Source: Prochlorococcus sp. AG-402-K14 (GTDB lineage Bacteria > Cyanobacteriota > Cyanobacteriia > PCC-6307 > Cyanobiaceae). Taken from it: a DNA stretch of 64,000 nucleotides. Location of the stretch: NCBI GenBank assembly GCA_003216815.1, contig QCIG01000005.1:1-64000 (forward strand). Direction: 5' to 3'. Shown here in pieces: positions 1 to 8,754 of this stretch (position 1 is its first letter; each line of letters begins with the position of its first letter). Under the pieces are notes generated by a model. The model searched no databases. It was not told where the DNA came from and worked only from the letters and a program-made list of their open reading frames with translations. The position numbers and the translations under genes are program-made.

Positions 1-1
1 T

Positions 2-94
2 ATTAATATTTACGAAAACGTTACAGATCAATCTTTATCAAGTAGTCATCCTGAAATTAGGTTATTTACAAGTTTTTGGATTGGAAGATTGTAA
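2..94 (+). CDS. C-terminal fragment of an unidentified protein (cut by window start)
   Basis: One frame is open from base 2 to a TAA at 92-94 and encodes about 30 residues ending FWIGRL. It may be the tail of a gene that begins before the window. The piece is too short to assign a family, and an open stretch of this length in AT-rich DNA is only weak evidence. It lies on the same strand as the next small secreted ORF. Confidence 0.4.
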   Translation: MNIYENVTDQSLSSSHPEIRLFTSFWIGRL

Positions 95-149
95 GTAAAA
101 GGTTTCCTATGATCTGTTTAAATAAATTTAATGTTATGTCATCTAGCAT

Positions 150-401
150 ATGGAAAAGATAGGTTTTTCATCTAAATTTCTTTTAGGACTTATAGCTGTT
201 TCTTTTACTACAGTTTCTATTCAATTAATTCCTTTGTCTAAGCAAGCTTCTAGCTGGAATCGATGCCTAAAAAAAACATCCGCCTCATTGAGTAAGCTCA
301 AAGCTATAAGGAAAATGGATGATCAAAGTATGGAAGTTTTATCAGTGATGATATGTAATGGTGCTGTCTTTGAACCTAAGCTGAAGACGAATATCAAATA
401 A
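150..401 (+). CDS. small predicted secreted protein
   Basis: 83 residues. The N-terminus has a basic residue, a hydrophobic stretch (about residues 9-25, FLLGLIAVSFTTVSIQLI) and then a polar, lysine-rich mature part with two cysteines (CLKK and MICNG), as expected for an exported or membrane-anchored small protein. No family was recognised. The ATG at 150 has no clear Shine-Dalgarno sequence, which is common in this group. It is followed by a gene-poor stretch of more than 600 bases. Confidence 0.5.
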   Translation: MEKIGFSSKFLLGLIAVSFTTVSIQLIPLSKQASSWNRCLKKTSASLSKLKAIRKMDDQSMEVLSVMICNGAVFEPKLKTNIK

Positions 402-1039
402 AGCAGAACCATTTTCCTTTGGCTGATTTCATCTGATGGAATGTTTATAATATAAATTTCTTCTGTTCTTAGTCTGATTTAAGGAAAATAATAATTCTCA
501 AGGAATTGTTGAAAATTATTTTTTTTGAGAAACTAGGTATTTAATAGATTTCCAAATAAGCCAGTAAATGCTAATGGATGAATATAGACACAATACAAAT
601 CAGAGGATTTTTAGAGATATTCATTTTTTGTTGTAATAAGTAATTTTATTCAGATTCATGCTTTAACAAATATTCAAAAGTAAAGCCTTATATTTTGAAC
701 GATTTGATTGTATGCACTTTTCTATTTGCTCATATCAGTCTATGAGCATGTATAGATTTTTCCTTATTTTATAAAATTATCTTGCTATTGCTGGCGATTG
801 AGCGTTTTCTAAAAGATAAATGATCTTGTGAATCATTTATTTTTCATCATGTCAAAAAGGAACTTTCCTATAAATCAATGCCCTTAACCATGAACAATTT
901 TCCACATAACCTTGAATTCCTGAGTTTAATCTAGAAGCTCCTGTTCCCATAACTTTTAGCTTTAATGTCTAGGACTAATGTAAATATTGTAAGTTTGTTA
1001 ATTATAAGTTAGTATTATAAGTACAACCATTTATTTATC
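402..1039. other. gene-poor stretch with two hairpins
   Basis: No ORF above about 22 codons was convincing on either strand. Two perfect inverted repeats occur: TGCTCATA/TATGAGCA at 727-748 (6-nt loop) and ATAAATGAT/ATCATTTAT at 816-840 (7-nt loop), the second followed by a short T-run. They suggest a transcript ending here, but no gene was identified for it. Confidence 0.4.
816..845 (+). terminator. terminator-like hairpin in gene-poor region
   Basis: A 9-bp perfect stem, ATAAATGAT / ATCATTTAT, has a 7-nt loop and is followed by TTTTC. The stem is AT-rich, so its strength is modest. It could end transcription from the upstream small ORF or from an unannotated RNA. Confidence 0.35.
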
Positions 1040-1396
1040 ATGCTCACTGGTAAGGATTTATTAGCCAAGGTCAAAGACTTGGGAGATGTCTCAAAATCTG
1101 ATCTTGTTAAAGCTTGTGGATATGTTTCCACCAAGAAAGGAGGCGGAGAACGTCTTAACTATACTGCTTTTTACGAAGCACTACTAGAGGCTAAAGGTGT
1201 AAACCTAGCAGCTGAAAGTGCTGGTGGTATTGGTAAAGGTGGAAGAAAGCTTAGTTATGTGGCTACCGTTCAAGGAAATGGAAACCTATTGATAGGAAAG
1301 GCCTATACAGCGCTTTTAGATCTCAAACCTGGTGATAATTTTGAGATTAAGATGGGACGTAAGGGATTCCGCTTGGTTCCAGAAGGAGAAGGTTAA
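1040..1396 (+). CDS. cyAbrB-family transcriptional regulator
   Basis: 118 residues, the usual size for cyanobacterial AbrB-like regulators. The N-terminal half has MLTGKDLLAKVKDLGD...KSDLVKACGY, and the C-terminal half has GNLLIGKAYTALLDLKPGD and ends KMGRKGFRLV, which corresponds to the swapped-hairpin DNA-binding domain. Family members regulate carbon/nitrogen metabolism and other genes in cyanobacteria; the targets here are unknown. The gene stands alone between gene-poor regions, with its own intrinsic terminator 35 bases downstream. The ATG start fits the family N-terminus. The higher GC and regular codon use compared with its surroundings support a core gene. Confidence 0.88.
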   Translation: MLTGKDLLAKVKDLGDVSKSDLVKACGYVSTKKGGGERLNYTAFYEALLEAKGVNLAAESAGGIGKGGRKLSYVATVQGNGNLLIGKAYTALLDLKPGDNFEIKMGRKGFRLVPEGEG

Positions 1397-1430
1397 TCTC
1401 CAAAAAACTGATTCAAAACATTTAGATTTA

Positions 1431-1462
1431 GCCGAGAAGCATATCTGCCTCTCGGTTTTTTT
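1431..1462 (+). terminator. Rho-independent terminator of the cyAbrB gene
   Basis: A CCGAGA/TCTCGG stem with a 12-nt loop is followed directly by TTTTTTT. It lies just downstream of the cyAbrB stop on the same strand. Confidence 0.8.
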
Positions 1463-1921
1463 ATTTGCTAAATTTTCCTAGTTTAACTTGTCTGATTTCT
1501 CATCTATATTTTATTTACCTAGACAGATCTTTCTTCTCTTTTTCTCTGCGTTTTGCGTTTTTACCTTATAGGATTCTTCCTTCTTGCTCATTCTTTTTTT
1601 TGAGTTTTACTGAAAGTTGGTTTTTTTTCAAGAAATAAAATTACATATACCTTCTTGAATTATCGTTTTTTGAAATTTATATGATTCTTATTCTTGTAAT
1701 TTTTAAGTTTGTGGTTTTTGGGTTGTTCGATTTTCCTACTAATAAAATCTAGGCTCCTTATATCTCAAGCGCCTTTCGTTTTTGAGATAAACCCTTGTCC
1801 AGCTTTCTCTTTTATGACCAAAGGCGTATTTTTTTGATCAGGTATTTACTCTTTTTTATCTTGTTTTTAATTATTTATATTCACATTCTGATATCTAATA
1901 TCGTTATCCTTATGACCTTGT
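1463..1921. other. T-rich gene-poor stretch
   Basis: The plus strand is strongly T-rich. It contains a 23-codon hydrophobic micro-ORF (1681-1752, MILILVIFKF...) and a perfect 8-bp inverted repeat TATCTCAA/TTGAGATA at 1761-1789. Neither is convincing enough to call a gene. Confidence 0.35.
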
Positions 1922-2152
1922 ATGGTTCCTAGATTCTTGTTTGATCCGCTTTATGAAGAAATCGTTACTAATACTTCGGACTTAATGGTTTATATGGTTC
2001 GACATTTTTTTATTGAGCTTGTTTTACCATTGTCTATTTTTGTTGCTGTAATGCTTACTCTTTTTGTCGATTGGAGTTGGATCCCTATTTCAAGTATTGA
2101 TCGTGAGAGGGGGCAGAGTCTTGAGGAAGTTAAAAAGCATCTATTTAAATAG
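1922..2152 (+). CDS. small single-span membrane protein, function unknown
   Basis: 76 residues. One clear hydrophobic segment (about residues 29-48, HFFIELVLPLSIFVAVMLTLFV) is followed by WSWIP and a charged tail ending EEVKKHLFK. The N-terminus is probably outside or in the lumen and the charged tail cytoplasmic. No family was recognised. The reading frame sits alone, and its codon use looks coding compared with the T-rich upstream region. Confidence 0.55.
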   Translation: MVPRFLFDPLYEEIVTNTSDLMVYMVRHFFIELVLPLSIFVAVMLTLFVDWSWIPISSIDRERGQSLEEVKKHLFK

Positions 2153-2227
2153 TTAACTTATAATTATTTTTTTTGTTAACCTTACTAGTTGAATAGCTTC
2201 CTTCGTAAGTATTCAAATAACTAAACA

Positions 2228-2332
2228 TCATTTTATATTTTTCTTTTTAGCTTGGATTCCGAAATATATTGATAAAGCTACCAAAAGAATAACTAGTAAT
2301 GAAGTGCTATTTCCAAGGATTTCTATAAGCAT
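2228..2332 (-). CDS. 34-residue single-span peptide
   Basis: This ORF is below the track cut-off. It reads from ATG at 2332: MLIEILGNSTSLLVILLVALSIYFGIQAKKKNIK. A 20-residue hydrophobic helix ends in a KKK cluster, the layout of photosystem or b6f miniproteins, but it matches none that I recognise. The positive-inside arrangement supports a real membrane peptide; no neighbour suggests a role. Confidence 0.4.
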   Translation of the reverse strand: MLIEILGNSTSLLVILLVALSIYFGIQAKKKNIK

Positions 2333-2682
2333 ATTTAGCCTAGATATGGAAAATCTTATTTTACATATCTAAACTCTTCCTGGGTATTGGATCTATCACC
2401 TCATCAACTGATGTTACAAATAGGATGAGAAAAACAAACCGGTTTTAAAAAATTCCATCCATGCTTTTACTCAATGTAGTGGCAAACGCATGAATGAATT
2501 GTTAGTAATATATAAGCTGAGGATAGATTAAAATCTATGCATACTATTTTTACTTCTAGGTACCTCTAATTGGTTTTTGAATGATAAATTTCCTCTTTTC
2601 AGATTTGGAATTAATATCAAATTATTAATTTCTTAAATATTTGCCCAACTTTAAAATTATGAATTGAGTTTGTAAGGTTAAT
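2333..2682. other. intergenic stretch, nothing identified
   Basis: About 350 bases between the 34-residue peptide and the DCC-family gene. Short inverted motifs such as CATCaactGATG are present, but there is no ORF of useful length, no T-tract terminator and no recognisable RNA. Confidence 0.4.
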
Positions 2683-3084
2683 TCAAAAAAATTGACTATT
2701 TTCGCTAACTGGTTGCCATATCTTCCCTTTTAAGGTGAGTGATAATCTTCTACCCCATAAAAGGAATGGGAATAAAATATGAGTCCTTTTGTTAGACTTG
2801 AAAATAATCCTGAGTACCTCTAACAGTGAGTCACTTGGCTCTTTGATCTCAGAGCAAATCCAATTAATTGCATCCGCACCATGCATGATATTTTCATTGC
2901 TGATGAGAATAGCTCCTTTGTTTAGATCATAGCCTTGGTTATAGAGTTGAGATAATAGAGGTAGATTTTTTCTTCCATCAACTATTTCGAATTCAGGAAT
3001 ACTGCTTTTTAATTCAAGTAATTGTGCAAAGTGATTGCAAAACGGACAGTCTCCATCGTATATAAATAAACTTTTATCCGGCAT
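2683..3084 (-). CDS. DCC-family thiol-disulfide oxidoreductase-like protein (DUF393)
   Basis: 133 residues starting MPDKSLFIYDGDCPFCNHFAQ. The YDGDCPFC signature (residues 9-16) is the hallmark of the DCC/DUF393 family, a thioredoxin-fold group whose CxxC is thought to be redox active. The downstream motif with GADA (HGADAINWI) is also typical, where substrate-specific members carry GxxA. Length matches the family. The substrate is unknown. It stands alone on the minus strand; the ATG start gives the expected short lead before the first beta strand. Confidence 0.85.
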   Translation of the reverse strand: MPDKSLFIYDGDCPFCNHFAQLLELKSSIPEFEIVDGRKNLPLLSQLYNQGYDLNKGAILISNENIMHGADAINWICSEIKEPSDSLLEVLRIIFKSNKRTHILFPFLLWGRRLSLTLKGKIWQPVSENSQFF

Positions 3085-3370
3085 GATTATTTATTGTTAC
3101 ATACACTCTAATACATCTTGTCTTAAAACGTGTTGAATAAATCAATGAATAGATAGCATAAAAAGAAACAGTAAACATTTTTTTTTAGATATTTTTGGTC
3201 TACATCTCCATGTTGTTAAAATTGGCTATCTCTATTATTAGAGATTAGATAATAGTTAAAACCCAAAAAAAAATATATGAAGAAAATCAATATAAAATAT
3301 ATTGATTTATATTAACTTATACATTTAGTTGATAACTTATCCATATTTATTACCTGAGAAATTTTTAGTT

Positions 3371-3538
3371 TCAACCTTTGAAAACATTGCTCTTCACATT
3401 CTCTTCTTGAATCTGAGGTCGTAGCAAAGACATGGGAAGTGCTGTTACTATTGCAAATGAAAGAACAAGAATCAAATCTGTTGTAAAGTGGCTTATACCT
3501 AGCTCTGAGTGAGCAAGAGCAAAGTTTAGTAATGACAT
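3371..3538 (-). CDS. 55-residue single-span membrane protein
   Basis: The ORF track extends this to 3661, but the added N-terminus is low-complexity N/Y/I-rich sequence. The internal ATG at 3538 gives MSLLNFALAHSELGISHFTTDLILVLSFAIVTALPMSLLRPQIQEENVKSNVFKG, with a helix at about residues 18-40 and a polar tail. I chose this shorter start. It resembles thylakoid or plasma membrane miniproteins in size, but I do not recognise it. Confidence 0.55.
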   Translation of the reverse strand: MSLLNFALAHSELGISHFTTDLILVLSFAIVTALPMSLLRPQIQEENVKSNVFKG

Positions 3539-3765
3539 TTTGTTGTTTTCAATACCTTCAAATTTTATATTATTATGTATATAAATATTTATTATGTAGT
3601 AAAAATTATTGCTAAAACACAATAATTTTTTACTAATATTTGGTAATTTATAATTAGTCATTCATATTTAACCTTTCAATTAGGTGGCGGTGCAACCTCA
3701 CTAGTCTTAAAAATACTTTAGTATTATTCAGTTTCTTTGTAACGTCACTGGTGGTAAGGGATATT

Positions 3766-3999
3766 ATGCTGAAAATCGTTGCCTATGTTCGTTATTCAAA
3801 TGCGTCAATAAACTTTGATTGGCATATCTTTCTGGGTTCGTTGATCTTTTTTATACTTTGTGGGATTTTGATATTTCAAAATAAGATTTGGGAGGAGGAA
3901 GATTATTCAAGAAACAAAAAATGGCACAAATGGAAAGCTTCGGCTATTAAGGCAAACAAAGGTGATTTGTCTGGAATTTATCCAACATGCAAAAAATAA
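3766..3999 (+). CDS. small membrane protein, function unknown
   Basis: The start was moved from the track's 3751 to the ATG at 3766, which has an AAGGG ribosome-binding site 6 bases upstream. The product is about 77 residues: MLKIVAYVRYSNASINFDWHIFLGSLIFFILCGILIFQNK, then a charged KKWHKWKASAIKANKGD tail. One membrane helix at about residues 22-40. No family was recognised. Confidence 0.5.
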   Translation: MLKIVAYVRYSNASINFDWHIFLGSLIFFILCGILIFQNKIWEEEDYSRNKKWHKWKASAIKANKGDLSGIYPTCKK

Positions 4000-4146
4000 T
4001 AAATTAAGTTACCTGTTTTCTCTAAATATCTAGTATTAGTCTGATATTTTATTTATCGATGGTTATTGGGTTTAACATAATTCTTGCTTGTCGAAGCTAA
4101 AACAGATAAAAAGAGAAAATAGTTGGTTTGTCTCTTTAATTCTGAT

Positions 4147-5439
4147 ATGAATGAAATCAAATGCCCAGAATGTGGGAGTACGATCAGCATTGATGAAGAT
4201 AATTACTCAAATGTCATTAAGCAGGTAAGAGATCAAGAATTTGAGGACGAAATGAGCAAAAGGCTTGCACTTCTTGAAAAGGATAAACAGAAATCCGTAG
4301 ATCTTGCTATTCAAAATATTCGTTTACAAATGCAAGAGGCCGCATTTGTAAATGAAAAAAAAATGCAAGGACTTCAGTCTCAGTTGATTGCTGCGCAGGC
4401 AGAAAAAACTATGGCTGTGAATAAGATTAAGCATACCTTCGAAAAAGAGAGAGACTCACTTTCATATTTATTGGAGAAAACTAGAGAAAAGAATGAATAT
4501 GACAAAAAACTAGCGGTTTCTAACGCAATTACTGAATTAAAAGATGGTTATGAAAAAATTAAAAACAATTTAGATAAAGTTGAACTACAGAAGGAATTAT
4601 CTGAAAAATCGATAAAAATGAGATATGAGATTCAGTTAAAAGAACGAGATGATTTAATTGAGAGACTTCGTGACATGAAAATAAAATTGTCCACAAAAAT
4701 GGTTGGCGAGTCACTTGAGCTACATTGTGAAAATGAATTTAATCGTTTAAGGGCAACAGCCTTTCCTAATGCTTATTTTGACAAAGATAATGATTCTAGT
4801 TTTGGTAGTAAAGGTGATTATATTTTCCGTGATAGTGATAGTGAAGGAAACGAAATCGTATCAATTATGTTTGAAATGAAAAATGAATGTGATAGCACTT
4901 CTAGCAAGAAGAAAAATGAAGATTTTCTTAAAGAGTTAAACAAAGATCGCATAGAAAAAAAATGTGAATATGCCGTTTTGGTTTCTTTATTAGAATCCGA
5001 TAATGACTTATTTAATTCAGGCATTGTTGACTTTTCATATCGCTATCCAAAAATGTATGTTGTTCGTCCACAGTGTTTTTTACCAATAATTTCTTTACTA
5101 AGGAATGCTTCGCTTAAGGCACTTGAGTATAAAACAGAACTAGCAGCAATTAAAGAACAGAATATTGATATCACCAATTTTGAAGATAGCCTTGAACTAT
5201 TTAAGGATTCTTTTGGTAAAAATTATGCTTTAGCTTCAAAACGTTTTGAAACAGCAATTATGGAGATAGATAAATCTATAAATCACTTGCAAAAAACTAA
5301 AGACGCCTTGCTTGGTGCTGATAGAAATCTTAGGTTAGCCAATGACAAAGCTCAAGAGGTTTCGGTTAAAAGATTGACCAGAAATAATCCTACGATGAGA
5401 CAAAAATTTAACTCAATACGAAAAAATGAGGCGGCATAA
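4147..5439 (+). CDS. DUF2130 coiled-coil protein with PD-(D/E)xK-like C-terminal domain
   Basis: The track starts at a TTG (4123); the ATG at 4147 puts a zinc-ribbon-like [13 protein letters not shown] at the N-terminus, so I prefer it (430 residues). A long charged coiled coil (about 30-195) follows, then a globular domain with GSKGDYIF and, about a dozen residues later, FEMKNE (about residues 215-245). This spacing resembles the D...ExK catalytic pattern of PD-(D/E)xK nucleases. A second helical/coiled segment ends the protein. The architecture fits DUF2130, whose function is not established. The next gene, 40 bases away on the same strand, encodes a T5orf172-like domain, which suggests a two-gene unit acting on nucleic acid. 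Confidence 0.75.
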   Translation: MNEIKCPECGSTISIDEDNYSNVIKQVRDQEFEDEMSKRLALLEKDKQKSVDLAIQNIRLQMQEAAFVNEKKMQGLQSQLIAAQAEKTMAVNKIKHTFEKERDSLSYLLEKTREKNEYDKKLAVSNAITELKDGYEKIKNNLDKVELQKELSEKSIKMRYEIQLKERDDLIERLRDMKIKLSTKMVGESLELHCENEFNRLRATAFPNAYFDKDNDSSFGSKGDYIFRDSDSEGNEIVSIMFEMKNECDSTSSKKKNEDFLKELNKDRIEKKCEYAVLVSLLESDNDLFNSGIVDFSYRYPKMYVVRPQCFLPIISLLRNASLKALEYKTELAAIKEQNIDITNFEDSLELFKDSFGKNYALASKRFETAIMEIDKSINHLQKTKDALLGADRNLRLANDKAQEVSVKRLTRNNPTMRQKFNSIRKNEAA

Positions 5440-5479
5440 TTCACTCATTAATCTTGAATACATATGATTTTAATTTAAT

Positions 5480-6022
5480 ATGAGTGGATGGCTTTACTTA
5501 ATAAGAAATAAAGATATTTATAAGATTGGAATAACAAAAAACTTTGAGAATAGGATGCGACAACTCAAGCCAGACAATGTTGTTGCTAAATTGTATACAA
5601 GTGATTATTTGAAATTAGAAAGAGAGTTACACAATAGGTATAAAAAGTTTCGAATACCTCAAACGGAGTATTTTCGATTAGACGACTATCATCTTAAAGA
5701 GATAAAACAAATAATATTCAAGTTTGATTATCCTATGAAAATAACCTTAGAGATTTTTATAAAATCATTATTTTCTACATTATTAATATTTTGTCTTATA
5801 TTAACATGTATAGCCTTAAATATTAATGATACAAATGTTGTGATTCTTAAGTCATTTTTATGGATGGAGAGAATATTATTTAGCTTTTCCTTTGTTTCTT
5901 TATTCATTTATTCAGGTAAATATTTAAGCTTGTTAGGTGAATTAAAATATAGAGTCTCAAGGTTAATTTTTTTTATCATATTTGCGCTCTTCTTTCGTAT
6001 AGCTTCAATTTTTTTAGAATAA
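5480..6022 (+). CDS. T5orf172/GIY-YIG-like domain protein with membrane anchor
   Basis: 180 residues. The N-terminal 70 residues read GWLYLIRNKDIYKIGIT...ENRMRQL...ERELHNRYKKFR...EYFRL. This has the WLYLI and KIG strands, the helix arginine (R25) and the acidic/HxxY region of the T5orf172 (Mug113-like) branch of GIY-YIG nucleases. The C-terminal 90 residues hold about three hydrophobic segments (88-112, 125-148, 160-178), so the domain would sit on the membrane. It is unusual for this fold to be tethered. It directly follows the DUF2130 gene and is probably co-transcribed. Nuclease activity is inferred, not shown. Confidence 0.75.
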   Translation: MSGWLYLIRNKDIYKIGITKNFENRMRQLKPDNVVAKLYTSDYLKLERELHNRYKKFRIPQTEYFRLDDYHLKEIKQIIFKFDYPMKITLEIFIKSLFSTLLIFCLILTCIALNINDTNVVILKSFLWMERILFSFSFVSLFIYSGKYLSLLGELKYRVSRLIFFIIFALFFRIASIFLE

Positions 6023-6079
6023 AATTTATTCAAATTTAGTGTAATGTTTAATCCATAGAATTGTTTATGAGATTTTTTG

Positions 6080-6433
6080 CTACCACATGTCTTTGCTTGA
6101 CTGCTCCTCTTGTTGTTGCTTTAGAAGACCAAGTCGTCTATCAAATTCAATTTCTTCTGGACTTTTTTGTTCTAACTTATAATTTTTATTGCATTTCTCT
6201 TTCACTTCAAGAATCTTTTTACTTAAGTCCTTAGAAAAGTGATCTTTTATTTCTTCCCACGCTTCTTTTTCTTCGGCATTTCCTACAGTTCCTTTGATTT
6301 GATCGACAATGATTTCCTTTACAAATTCCCTTAGGTCAATTTCAGTCATATTGTTAACTCTACTTGATATGTACATATCTTTAAGAGAATCTAATTCTGT
6401 TTCGCTTAGATCCTTATAAGTAAATTCTTCCAT
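6080..6433 (-). CDS. conserved hypothetical acidic helical protein
   Basis: 117 residues: MEEFTYKDLSETELDSLKDMYISSRVNNMTEIDLREFVKEII..., then VGNAEEKEAWEEIKDHF. It is highly charged, almost all helical, and has no signal or membrane segment, so it is a soluble cytoplasmic protein. I remember similar proteins in other marine picocyanobacteria but not a function. It ends with a Q/E-rich tail. Convergent with the T5orf172 gene, 57 bases apart. Confidence 0.7.
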   Translation of the reverse strand: MEEFTYKDLSETELDSLKDMYISSRVNNMTEIDLREFVKEIIVDQIKGTVGNAEEKEAWEEIKDHFSKDLSKKILEVKEKCNKNYKLEQKSPEEIEFDRRLGLLKQQQEEQSSKDMW

Positions 6434-6451
6434 TTTATTTATAAATCAATA

Positions 6452-6598
6452 CTATTTATATACCCATTTCGCTTCTAACATCCTAGATCTAGGATTGAAA
6501 GCGTGCACTTTGCTTTTTGCTTCCTTATCATTATTGGCTATGACTGTCTCTTCATGGTAATTACCTAGATCGTTAATCATGGAAACTTTAAATCTCAT
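6452..6598 (-). CDS. 48-residue hypothetical protein
   Basis: Below the track cut-off: MRFKVSMINDLGNYHEETVIANNDKEAKSKVHAFNPRSRMLEAKWVYK. Its pattern of alternating hydrophobics, then a helix (DKEAKSKV) and a final strand ending in WVYK, suggests a small beta-alpha-beta fold. It ends 18 bases upstream of the next minus-strand gene start (6433), so it may share that transcript. Function unknown. Confidence 0.6.
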   Translation of the reverse strand: MRFKVSMINDLGNYHEETVIANNDKEAKSKVHAFNPRSRMLEAKWVYK

Positions 6599-6687
6599 GT
6601 TTGATATATTTTTTTTTATTTTATGCCAATTAATTTTTTAAAACAATTTTTTGGTCTTAAATGTTGAAAGCTTAACCTTAGATGAAT

Positions 6688-6939
6688 TTATTTATTATTT
6701 GAATCTATCACTTTATTCCAAATAGCTTCAATCAATATTGCTGTAAAGAATAAACTTAATGAGGGAATAAATAATGGATACCAGAGCTTTTGGAATAGAT
6801 TATATAAATCAGAGTTTCCATTAACGCTTAATGTAAAACTCAGACCAAGAAATATAGCTCCTATTATTAAGATATAAAGGTTGTAAATCAATATATTATC
6901 AAAAGCTTTCTTAAATTTGCTTTCGCTTGTATTTTTCAT
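6688..6939 (-). CDS. two-span membrane protein, function unknown
   Basis: 83 residues with two hydrophobic segments (about 17-38, NLYILIIGAIFLGLSFTLSV; about 52-70, WYPLFIPSLSLFFTAILIEAI) joined by a polar loop, and charged ends. No family was recognised. It lies in a run of minus-strand small genes. Confidence 0.55.
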   Translation of the reverse strand: MKNTSESKFKKAFDNILIYNLYILIIGAIFLGLSFTLSVNGNSDLYNLFQKLWYPLFIPSLSLFFTAILIEAIWNKVIDSNNK

Positions 6940-6995
6940 ATATATTGGTTAAAGAAAGAACTTTGTATTATTAATAATGCATTGTTTAGTATAAG

Positions 6996-7124
6996 TTATG
7001 AAGAACCTCTAAATGCATAAAGATCAATTCCAATCGATTTAAGGTAGAAAGCTCCTCCAATTGCAATTATGTTGAGGCAAAATACAAAAGCCCACACTCT
7101 CCAGGATTGATTAGGTGAATCCAT
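6996..7124 (-). CDS. 42-residue single-span peptide
   Basis: Below the track cut-off: MDSPNQSWRVWAFVFCLNIIAIGGAFYLKSIGIDLYAFRGSS. One helix (about residues 11-28) is flanked by an aromatic WRVW start and a polar end. The clean composition and the ATG with A-rich leader support a real membrane miniprotein. I do not recognise the family. Confidence 0.55.
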   Translation of the reverse strand: MDSPNQSWRVWAFVFCLNIIAIGGAFYLKSIGIDLYAFRGSS

Positions 7125-7202
7125 CTATTTAAGATTGATTGTTAATACATCTCTTTGTGAGACCTATAAATATATTTTAGCTTTAATGACATAATAAAAG
7201 TA

Positions 7203-7454
7203 TCAACTCAAAGCATCAAGATCTCTTCTGTAATGTTTTGAGCATCTCAAATTATTATCATTTGATTTCCAATCGGTGTCTTCTAGTAAGTCCGAATAAT
7301 TATTACTATTTGAAGGAAGTTTTTTTTCCAATCTCCAACCTGCCTCACTCAGAAAATCCACATAATCCTTAGAAAATATGCTTTCGTCAATTTTTGAAGG
7401 ATTGATAGTTGTCCCTAAAATTGCTTGTGACTCTTTTTTCATTTCTAGTGGCAT
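7203..7454 (-). CDS. small soluble hypothetical protein
   Basis: 83 residues, MPLEMKKESQAILGTT...DYVDFLSEAGWRLEKKLPSNSNN...; a second ATG at residue 5 could also be the start. It is polar and asparagine-rich with no membrane segment. The EAGWRLEKK stretch looks like a folded helix. No family was recognised. Confidence 0.5.
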   Translation of the reverse strand: MPLEMKKESQAILGTTINPSKIDESIFSKDYVDFLSEAGWRLEKKLPSNSNNYSDLLEDTDWKSNDNNLRCSKHYRRDLDALS

Positions 7455-7552
7455 CTATTTAAATCGACTCAAATTGTTCTACTCACTTTTTAATTAATTT
7501 GTTAAGTGTTGCTTGTAGTGTTAACCCTCGCTGGTGATATTACAATGATTAA

Positions 7553-8593
7553 TTATGTGGTTTTTATTAAAACTTCTTTCAAGTTAACTCTAATCCTGTT
7601 TAATTGCTCTTGACTTCCAAGGAATATTAATACCATACCTGGAGAGAGAGATATATTATATTTAGGATTACCCATTAATTGACCCGAGACTTTTGTTGCC
7701 AAAAGTAGTGCTTCACCTGGTTTCGAGTAGTCAAATACATTTTCAGTTTTATTTTTGAAAATTTCAATTTTATCAATATTTTCGGTTAGCTTAAATTCTT
7801 CTATTTCGCAATCTGAGCCTGCAAGTAAATCTATAAAATCTACAGCTATAGGTCTTAATGCCGATGCAGCCATAGTTCTTCCTGCCGCAACATATGGACT
7901 CACTACCGCATCAGCTCCTGCTAGTTTTAATTTATTACCGGACTCTTCGTTTGCTGCCCTGGCGATCAATCTACAAGTATTATTTAGTGCTTTTGCACTA
8001 AGTACAACATATAAATTTGCTGCGTCATTGGGAAGCGTAACCACTAAGCTGCGACAATTTTTAACTCCTGCTAGCAATAATGTTTCGTCCATTGTGGCAT
8101 CTGCAAATAGGACGTTGAATCCCTTTTCCTCAGCTTCTGTTTTTCTTGTTGAGTCAATTTCTATTATTATTGTAGATATTTTCTCAGACTTTAATTGGTC
8201 AGCAATTTCTTTTCCTGTGCGACCATAACCACATATAATTACATGATTTTTCATTCTTCTAATTAATCTCCTTAATCTTAGCTCCTCTAATTTTATAAAA
8301 TATCCTAGTTCAGACAATTGTATAAACCTTTGAAGAGTTAATTGAACTACAAATAATCCCCCTCCGATGATTAAAAAAGTTATTATCCGACCTGCTGAAG
8401 TCAATACTTCAACTTCACCAAAACCTATTGTTGTAATAGTTATCAGTACCATCCATAAGCAATCTCCCCAATCCCAACCTTCAGTAATTCGATATCCTAA
8501 GGCACCGAAAAAAAATAATAATATGAGTAATGATATTGGCGATGCCCAAACTTTTAAATAACTTTTAAATTTATTTGTTTTTAACAAATTCAA
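7553..8593 (-). CDS. potassium channel with RCK (TrkA-N) domain
   Basis: 346 residues. Two membrane helices (about 18-34 and 67-85) flank a pore loop ITITTIGFGE, with the K+ selectivity filter TIGFG at residues 55-59. A Rossmann-type RCK domain follows (VIICGYGRTGKEIADQL, from about residue 118), then a C-terminal TrkA-C-like region. This is the MthK-like two-helix plus RCK layout, for ligand-gated K+ flux across the membrane. A single-copy gene, not linked to other transport genes. The ATG start leaves a short N-terminus before helix 1, as usual. Confidence 0.9.
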   Translation of the reverse strand: MNLLKTNKFKSYLKVWASPISLLILLFFFGALGYRITEGWDWGDCLWMVLITITTIGFGEVEVLTSAGRIITFLIIGGGLFVVQLTLQRFIQLSELGYFIKLEELRLRRLIRRMKNHVIICGYGRTGKEIADQLKSEKISTIIIEIDSTRKTEAEEKGFNVLFADATMDETLLLAGVKNCRSLVVTLPNDAANLYVVLSAKALNNTCRLIARAANEESGNKLKLAGADAVVSPYVAAGRTMAASALRPIAVDFIDLLAGSDCEIEEFKLTENIDKIEIFKNKTENVFDYSKPGEALLLATKVSGQLMGNPKYNISLSPGMVLIFLGSQEQLNRIRVNLKEVLIKTT

Positions 8594-8754
8594 TTTGATT
8601 TTTTTGCTGAATTTTTTTTTAGTATAGTGATGATTGATTTAAATATTTAGTCGTTTTTATTTTTTTAGGTATAAACCTATCCTATAGCCTAATAATGAGT
8701 ATTAGAACGTTACTTATAGTATGATTGAAATAAATGTGTTAGTGATTATCTGAT

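Noticed and set aside
3539-3661. Upstream extension of the minus-strand ORF 3371-3661
   Set aside because: N/Y/I-rich sequence with no expected protein character; the internal ATG at 3538 gives a clean membrane protein.
7755-8228. 157-residue plus-strand ORF inside the K+ channel gene
   Set aside because: Antisense shadow of the RCK region; Ser/Ala-rich translation with no motif, and the minus strand encodes a clear channel.
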